Below are positions 16,002 to 20,090 of a stretch of DNA of 20,090 nucleotides, piece after piece; position 1 is the stretch's first letter, and the number at the start of each line of letters is the position of its first letter. The position numbers were made by a program, and so were the translations under genes. Source of the DNA: Lachnospiraceae bacterium (lineage in GTDB: Bacteria; Bacillota_A; Clostridia; Lachnospirales; Lachnospiraceae); the NCBI GenBank assembly GCA_017613595.1, contig JAGADM010000106.1, positions 1-20,090 of the forward strand, written 5' to 3'. The notes below the pieces were generated by a model that had not been told where the DNA came from, did no database searches, and worked only from the letters and a program-made list of their open reading frames with translations.

Positions 16002-16526
16002 TTATTCGGTTTCGCCTTCCTCTTTAACAGGCTCCGAAACCGCTTCGTCCTTCGCCACTTCGTTCAAAAACTGCTCATACAGGGCATCTTCGTAACCGGC
16101 GCCGCGCCGCTCCCCGACGTTCTTCTCGGTAGCGATCGCGATCATGTCGGCAATCTCCTGCTCTGCATCGGCCACGATCCTTGCCTTGCTGCGGGCGGCG
16201 TCCTCCGTCGCATCCGCCTCAATCCGTTTCGCGGTCGAACGGGCGTTATTGACGATTTTCTTATATTCCTCGTCCGCCTGCTTACGCGCTTTGGCGATGA
16301 TCTGTCTCCGTTCCTCTTCCGTATCGGAAAGAACCTTTTCGTAGCGGGCCTTCACAGCCTCCGCCTCAGCGGTCTTGGCTTTCGCGAGCGCGTTCTCGCG
16401 GTCCGCCTCCGCCTGTCTTGCCTCAAGAATCTTGCGTACGGGCTTGAACAGAAAATACCACATCGCACCCACCAGGATCAGCAGGTTGATCACGGTAAAT
16501 AACAAATTCCAGTCAAGTTTCAGCAT
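16002..16526 (-). CDS. atpF: F-type ATP synthase b subunit
   Basis: A 174-residue peripheral stalk subunit. One N-terminal membrane helix (LLFTVINLLILVGAMWYFLF, about 8-27) is followed by a long Ala/Glu/Lys/Arg-rich helix typical of the b dimer. The segment near 149-157 (EDALYEQFLNEV) matches the usual end of b subunits, and an acidic tail follows to residue 174. In canonical enzymes this C-terminal part contacts delta; here the only delta-like sequence is on alpha, so alpha is its likely partner. ATG with AAAGGTG 7 nt upstream. A single b gene, not a b/b' pair. Confidence 0.96.
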   Translation of the reverse strand: MLKLDWNLLFTVINLLILVGAMWYFLFKPVRKILEARQAEADRENALAKAKTAEAEAVKARYEKVLSDTEEERRQIIAKARKQADEEYKKIVNNARSTAKRIEADATEDAARSKARIVADAEQEIADMIAIATEKNVGERRGAGYEDALYEQFLNEVAKDEAVSEPVKEEGETE

Positions 16527-16561
16527 CGTATTTCACCTTTCCGTATGCCGTGATAACCTAC

Positions 16562-16789
16562 CTATTTCAGCATGATAATGATCAGGAACGCAATAACGAA
16601 GCCGTAGATGGCCGTTGCCTCCGCAAGTGCGCAGCCGAGGATCAGCGCCTTGTTGATCTTGCCGTCCGCTTCGGGCTGTCTGGCAATGGCTTCCGCTGCC
16701 TTACCGGTTGCGATACCGATACCGATACCTGCGCCGAGCGCGGACAGAACGGCAATACCCGCTCCGATTGCAATAAGAGTTGTGTTCAT
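16562..16789 (-). CDS. atpE: F-type ATP synthase c subunit
   Basis: A 75-residue two-helix ring subunit. Helix 1 has the glycine motif [11 protein letters not shown] (19-29), the polar loop is [10 protein letters not shown] (36-45), and helix 2 carries the ion-binding carboxylate Glu57 in LAEATAIYG. The Na+ ligands known from Ilyobacter-type c subunits (Gln in helix 1 and Ser directly after the Glu) are replaced by Ile24 and Ala58, which predicts H+ coupling. ATG with AGGAGG 8 nt upstream, the strongest ribosome binding site of the operon, as expected for the most abundant subunit. Confidence 0.97.
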   Translation of the reverse strand: MNTTLIAIGAGIAVLSALGAGIGIGIATGKAAEAIARQPEADGKINKALILGCALAEATAIYGFVIAFLIIIMLK

Positions 16790-16811
16790 GATTCGTTCCT
16801 CCTAAATTGGT

Positions 16812-17501
16812 TTATTCTATCTCTTCCCGGATATAAAGACTTGTTAAGAATACAAATACATACGCCTGCAGCAGTCCGTCGAACAGGTCAAAGTACAGAC
16901 AGAATACGGCGGGCAGCAGAATGTTATGGGTGATCGTCTTGATGAGTTCCATGATGACAAATGCGCCGACGACGTTACCGAACAGACGCATGCACAGCGA
17001 CAGCGGCCGCGTGAACACTTCAAGAATGTTGATCGGCGTTACGACGGCGATCGGCTCGGTGAACTTGTGAAGCCATTTGCGAACGCCGAGATAATAGATG
17101 CCGGCGGCCTCCACCAGAACGATGCTCATCAGCGCGAGCGCGGCGGTAACATTCAGATCCTTGGTCGGCGCCTTGAACCCGAAGATGCCGATGATATTCG
17201 CGAGCCCGACATACAGCATGACGGTGCAGAGATACGGTACGAACGCCCTGCCTTTCTCTCCGACCATGCCTTCCACCAGGCCGCTCAGCTTGGTTACGAT
17301 CCACTCCGCGAGAGCCTGCCGCTTTGAAATATTATGCAGTGTCATGTTGCGGGTGAGAAGAATCGCGCACAGTATTAAAACCGCCATGATGATCCACGTC
17401 ACCACGACCGATTCGGAAACCGGAATGCCGCCGAATATCGGAATCCGGAAGACTTCTTTCACTTCCAGTTCTTCATTGATTATTTCGGAAAGCTGATCCA
17501 C
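16812..17501 (-). CDS. atpB: F-type ATP synthase a subunit
   Basis: A 229-residue membrane stator that forms the ion half-channels. The essential Arg is Arg172 in SLCMRLFGNVVG; FTEPIAVVTPINILEVF precedes it. About five membrane helices are visible. The GTG at 17499-17501 (protein starting VDQLSEIINEELEV) was chosen: AAGGAG lies 11 nt before it and the promoter -10 lies just upstream. The frame is open further to a TTG at 17582, but that lies upstream of the predicted transcription start and adds sequence unlike the family. First gene of the operon; no atpI is visible before it. Confidence 0.93.
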   Translation of the reverse strand: MDQLSEIINEELEVKEVFRIPIFGGIPVSESVVVTWIIMAVLILCAILLTRNMTLHNISKRQALAEWIVTKLSGLVEGMVGEKGRAFVPYLCTVMLYVGLANIIGIFGFKAPTKDLNVTAALALMSIVLVEAAGIYYLGVRKWLHKFTEPIAVVTPINILEVFTRPLSLCMRLFGNVVGAFVIMELIKTITHNILLPAVFCLYFDLFDGLLQAYVFVFLTSLYIREEIE

Positions 17502-17538
17502 TGCGTCATCATCTCCTTCCCTCGGGGTTATCAGAAAG

Positions 17539-17567
17539 ATTATATCACATTTTCCGCTGTAAAAACA
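17539..17567 (-). promoter_or_regulatory. promoter of the ATP synthase operon
   Basis: On the minus strand a perfect -10 TATAAT (17539-17544) with a weak -35 TGTTTT (17562-17567) at 17 bp. The start would be near 17532, giving a leader of about 30 nt before the GTG of atpB. The -35 and spacer lie inside the inverted repeat at 17548-17577. Confidence 0.65.
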
Positions 17568-17577
17568 GCGGAAAATG
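17548..17577. promoter_or_regulatory. perfect 13-bp inverted repeat over the atp promoter, possible operator
   Basis: CATTTTCCGCTGT (17548-17560), AAAA loop, ACAGCGGAAAATG (17565-17577). All 13 pairs match. It covers the -35 and most of the spacer of the ATP synthase promoter. On neither strand is it followed directly by a T-run, so a protein-binding operator is at least as likely as a terminator for the gene upstream. Confidence 0.55.
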
Positions 17578-17608
17578 CGCAAACATAGTATTTTTATTCA
17601 GCCCTTTT

Positions 17609-17638
17609 CATGTCCGTTCCTGCGGAACTTCTGACATG
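17609..17638. repeat. interrupted inverted repeat after the gene at 17647
   Basis: CATGTC (17609-17614) pairs with GACATG (17633-17638) and an inner GTTCC/GGAAC with a 3-nt loop. It is 9 bp beyond the stop codon of the minus-strand gene and may protect or end its message. There is no T-run on the minus strand. Confidence 0.4.
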
Positions 17639-17646
17639 ACATTCTT

Positions 17647-18402
17647 CTACTTCTGCCAGAGTCTCCGGAGCGAATCCTGCAGCTCGTCCGGCAGGCGGCG
17701 GCCGCTTAAAACGGCCTTGCGGTCGGGCGTTTCCTTTTCGTTCTGAAAGCCGGTCGTCACATAGACATCATCCTTATAAAGGAACAGTTCTCCGCAGGCA
17801 CGGTACCACATATGGTCTTCGGAAAATGCGAAGATTTCTCTCCGTCCGTCGAAATCCTCGGTAACCGCCTTGTCCGTAATCTTCACGGGCTCTTCGCCTT
17901 CGGCGGCGGTTTCCCGGATGATCTCATAGACTTCTTCCTTAAGAATGGTGAAGCTTCCGGTATCCTTCAGCCCGCTGACGGCACCGTGCACAGGGTAATT
18001 CGAAAGGTCGTCTAACTTTGCCTTCTCGGCCTCGGCGATTTCCTTCTTCGCATAGATGCGGCCGACCGAATCGACCAGGTAATTGCCTGCCGTATCGTCT
18101 TTTACATGATACAGTACGGCGATGGTCATGATGCCGCCCGAAACGATCGCGCCCGCGCGCTCGCCCCGCTGCGTCTTTAAGACATCCACGATACCCGAGC
18201 CGACATAGGCTTTCGTATCAACATCGTTGATGAGCCGGTAATGTACGTCCTTGAGCACCACTTCCTCGCGGCCGTCGACGTATTTGGCCTTTTCCGTGCC
18301 CCAGTTCGGACGCATCATGAAAAAGAGAAACAGTCCCCCGAAGATGAGAAACGTTCCGAGAACAATCAGCGGATAATATTTTCTGACAAAGTAAAATACC
18401 AA
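17647..18402 (-). CDS. membrane-anchored protein of unknown function
   Basis: A 251-residue protein that I do not recognise. One N-terminal membrane helix (YPLIVLGTFLIFGGLFLFFMM, about 10-30) is followed by a soluble part of mixed strands and helices, probably outside the cell: Lys/Arg residues precede the helix and no second one is seen. A second hydrophobic stretch near 84-100 (AGAIVSGGIMTIAVLYHV) is more likely a buried strand-helix than a membrane segment. The start is a TTG at 18400-18402 with GGGGGG 7 nt upstream; no better in-frame ATG exists before residue 29. It lies on the atp strand, but the atp promoter lies between, so it is probably not part of that operon. It may be cotranscribed with the methyltransferase gene 99 bp upstream. 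Confidence 0.72.
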   Translation of the reverse strand: MVFYFVRKYYPLIVLGTFLIFGGLFLFFMMRPNWGTEKAKYVDGREEVVLKDVHYRLINDVDTKAYVGSGIVDVLKTQRGERAGAIVSGGIMTIAVLYHVKDDTAGNYLVDSVGRIYAKKEIAEAEKAKLDDLSNYPVHGAVSGLKDTGSFTILKEEVYEIIRETAAEGEEPVKITDKAVTEDFDGRREIFAFSEDHMWYRACGELFLYKDDVYVTTGFQNEKETPDRKAVLSGRRLPDELQDSLRRLWQK

Positions 18403-18501
18403 CTTGCTTCCCCCCCTGTGTTATAAAGCGCGTCATGTTCTGCCGGGTTAACGGCAGCATGCTCCTTCAAAGCTGCCGGGCGGCTTCGGCGAAACTCTTT
18501 C

Positions 18502-19377
18502 CTACCGGAACCAGCGGCAGGCCGCCCCGCACGGAAGCGTCAGCCCCGTACTCGTAACCGGCAGGCCGATCTCGTCGCCCTGCACCGTACCGCCGAAACG
18601 CGGCGTAAGGATAAGTCCCGCGATGTAAGCCATCATCGCAGGCTGCAGTCCGGTTGTATAGGAATTGATCAGAAAGAACAGCGGATCGTCGCTCAGAACA
18701 TCCGCGCAGAGTTTTACAAGATCATAGATGGCGTCTTCGATCTTCCACACTTCGTCGTTCGGTCCGCGCCCGTAGGACGGCGGGTCCATGATCACGGCGT
18801 CATAGCGGTTTCCGCGGCGGATCTCGCGCTCGACGAATTTGCGGCAGTCATCGACAATATAACGGATCGGCGCTTCGGCAAGGCCGGATGCGGTGGCATT
18901 CTCCTTGGCCCAGTGCACCATTCCCTTGGAAGCGTCCACGTGGGTTACCTGCGCGCCGGCTGCGGCCGCGGCAAGTGTGGCGCCTCCCGTATAGGCGAAC
19001 AGATTCAGAACCTTTACAGGCTCGCCGGGCTTCTCTTCCCGTCTCTTTTTAATGAGTTCCGAGAACCAGTCCCAGTTGGCCGCCTGCTCAGGGAACAGAC
19101 CGGTGTGTTTAAAGCTGAACGGCTGCAGATGGAACCTAAGACTCTTATAGGAAATCTCCCACTCCTTCGGAAGGTTGAAGAACTCCCACTCACCGCCTCC
19201 TTTGGCGCTGCGGTGATAGTGCGCGTTGGGCTTCTTCCAGCCGTAATGCTTCCGTTCGGTGTTCCACAATACCTGCGGATCCGGACGGATCAGAAGAAAG
19301 TCGCCCCACCGTTCGAGCTTCTCCTTTCCGGAAGTATCGATTACCTCATAATCTTTCCAGCCGTCTGCTATCCACAT
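18502..19377 (-). CDS. class I SAM-dependent methyltransferase, RlmI-like (COG1092)
   Basis: A 291-residue methyltransferase of the RlmI/RlmK group, which methylates 23S rRNA cytosine C5 or guanine. FSFKHTGLFPEQAANWDWF (88-106) is the region before the SAM fold, motif I is VLNLFAYTGGATLAAAAAGA (about 123-142), the acidic loop is VDAS (147-150), VDDCRKFV follows, and DPPSYG at 198-203 is the catalytic motif. E. coli RlmI has about 390 residues with an N-terminal PUA domain; this one is shorter and lacks a clear PUA, so substrate assignment is tentative. The ATG at 19375-19377 has GAGG 10 nt upstream. Confidence 0.88.
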   Translation of the reverse strand: MWIADGWKDYEVIDTSGKEKLERWGDFLLIRPDPQVLWNTERKHYGWKKPNAHYHRSAKGGGEWEFFNLPKEWEISYKSLRFHLQPFSFKHTGLFPEQAANWDWFSELIKKRREEKPGEPVKVLNLFAYTGGATLAAAAAGAQVTHVDASKGMVHWAKENATASGLAEAPIRYIVDDCRKFVEREIRRGNRYDAVIMDPPSYGRGPNDEVWKIEDAIYDLVKLCADVLSDDPLFFLINSYTTGLQPAMMAYIAGLILTPRFGGTVQGDEIGLPVTSTGLTLPCGAACRWFR

Positions 19378-19402
19378 GTTGCGTCGTCCTCTTCTTCATT
19401 CG

Positions 19403-19421
19403 GGCATTCTTTCAGAATGCC
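19403..19421 (-). promoter_or_regulatory. hairpin in the methyltransferase leader
   Basis: On the minus strand GGCATTCT and AGAATGCC pair perfectly (8 bp) across a 3-nt loop, about 25 bp before the start codon. Together with two CCGCGG palindromes further upstream it gives the roughly 85-nt leader substantial structure. No known riboswitch class is recognised. Confidence 0.4.
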
Positions 19422-19469
19422 GCGGGTCTGCGACAGGGCATCCGTCAAGGAATACCGCGGTCTTATCAA

Positions 19470-19498
19470 ATTATATACCATCTTTGAGAAATGAACAA
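19470..19498 (-). promoter_or_regulatory. promoter of the methyltransferase gene
   Basis: On the minus strand TTGTTC (19493-19498), a 17-bp spacer, and TATAAT (19470-19475). It is divergent from the pspA promoter at 19526-19554. Confidence 0.8.
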
Positions 19499-19525
19499 GC
19501 GTAAATATTTTTTACCTTTTTCTAC

Positions 19526-19554
19526 TTGACGAACCGCGCCAAATATAATAAAAT
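19526..19554 (+). promoter_or_regulatory. promoter of the PspA gene
   Basis: TTGACG (19526-19531), a 17-bp spacer, and TAAAAT (19549-19554), about 53 bp before the ATG. It looks like a housekeeping (sigma-A) promoter; no sigma-54 or ECF-type signature was noticed. Confidence 0.7.
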
Positions 19555-19607
19555 GGTAACAGTCGGGTAACCGAAAATAATAGAATTTGTTTGGAGGATG
19601 AAAGAAT

Positions 19608-20090
19608 ATGGGTATCTTATCCAGATTCAAGGACATCATGTCCGCTAATATCAACGCTCTTCTTGATAAAGTAGAAGATCCTGAGAAGATGATCGATCAG
19701 TGTCTGCGCAACATGAACGACGACCTCGTTAAGGTAAAGCAGGAAACCGCTTCCGTTATGGCTCAGGAGAAGGCTTGCAAGCGTCAGCTTGACCAGTGCC
19801 AGAACGACATTGATAAGATGCAGAGCTACGCCGTTAAGGCTTTGACCGCAGGCAACGAGGACGATGCGAGAAGATTCCTTGCTGAGAAGGCAAGATTCAC
19901 CGCTAAGCTCACCGACCTTCAGGCAAACTACGCGGTTGCTCATGACAACTCCCAGAAGATGAGAGACATGCATGACAAGCTTACGATGGACATCAAGGAA
20001 CTTGAGACCCGTAAGGAAACCATTAAGGGTAAGCTTGCCGTAGCAAAGGCGCAGGAGAAGATCAACAAGATGACCTCCAGCGTATCGAGC
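19608..20090 (+). CDS. pspA: PspA/IM30 family protein, 3' end cut by window
   Basis: The first 161 residues of a PspA/Vipp1/IM30 protein, an ESCRT-III-like peripheral membrane protein that protects the inner leaflet under envelope stress. The amphipathic N-terminus MGILSRFKDIMSANINALLDK followed by EDPEKMIDQCLRNM is diagnostic, then come the long coiled-coil helices rich in Lys, Glu, Gln and Ala. The ATG at 19608 has GGAGG 10 nt upstream; an ATG 10 bp earlier is out of frame. It is divergent from the methyltransferase gene. Family length is about 220-230, so some 60-70 residues lie outside. Confidence 0.95.
   Translation, partial: MGILSRFKDIMSANINALLDKVEDPEKMIDQCLRNMNDDLVKVKQETASVMAQEKACKRQLDQCQNDIDKMQSYAVKALTAGNEDDARRFLAEKARFTAKLTDLQANYAVAHDNSQKMRDMHDKLTMDIKELETRKETIKGKLAVAKAQEKINKMTSSVSS

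Noticed and set aside
16002..16100. Remnant of delta N-terminal helix at the end of atpF
   Set aside because: EDALYEQFLNEV first suggested delta helix 1, but it matches the normal end of b subunits.
17502..17582. Upstream TTG start of atpB
   Set aside because: It lies upstream of the predicted -10 element and inside the inverted repeat; the GTG at 17501 has a ribosome binding site and fits the family N-terminus.

Overview
The window looks like chromosome from an anaerobic, fermentative Gram-positive bacterium of the Clostridia, most likely Lachnospiraceae or a close relative. The signs are consensus sigma-A promoters with 17-bp spacers, strong AGGAGG-type ribosome binding sites, a diderm-independent lipoprotein/PIG-L surface protein, a DUF937 protein, a PspA homologue and a compact F-type ATP synthase operon. 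The family assignment is an inference from protein style; nothing in the window proves it. Base composition is moderate (about half G+C) and fairly even, and I see no insertion sequence, prophage or CRISPR array.

Left part (1-6094, all minus strand). A C4-dicarboxylate module reads right to left: a lactate/malate dehydrogenase-family enzyme with a good promoter (3566-3594), class II fumarase, then NAD(P)-dependent malic enzyme, cut by the window start. The dehydrogenase has Arg where lactate dehydrogenases have the specificity Gln, so malate/oxaloacetate is the likelier substrate, which fits its neighbours (pyruvate-malate-oxaloacetate-fumarate interconversion). To its right is a 789-residue surface lipoprotein with an F5/8C-like region, a PIG-L deacetylase domain, a coiled coil built from 24-bp repeats and a C-terminal membrane segment.

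Middle part (6095-11480). A four-pass membrane protein with a Cys/His-rich tail is divergent from a DUF937 protein with a histone-H1-like lysine tail. A coiled-coil protein of unknown function (minus) is divergent from tRNA-Gly(GCC), which has its own promoter and terminator. A large FAD-dependent reductase (minus) is followed by a small GlsB/YeaQ-type membrane protein (plus) whose ribosome binding site lies in a small hairpin.

Right part (11484-20090). The ATP synthase operon runs on the minus strand in the order atpB-atpE-atpF-atpA-atpG-atpD-atpC. There is no atpH gene. Instead, the alpha subunit carries an N-terminal module of about 75 residues that resembles the C-terminal domain of the delta subunit. 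The N-terminal domain of delta is not seen. This implies an unusual peripheral stalk and is the most interesting observation in the window. The operon promoter is overlapped by a perfect 13-bp inverted repeat. Upstream lie a membrane-anchored protein of unknown function and an RlmI-like methyltransferase (minus), then a divergent PspA/IM30 gene that runs off the right end.
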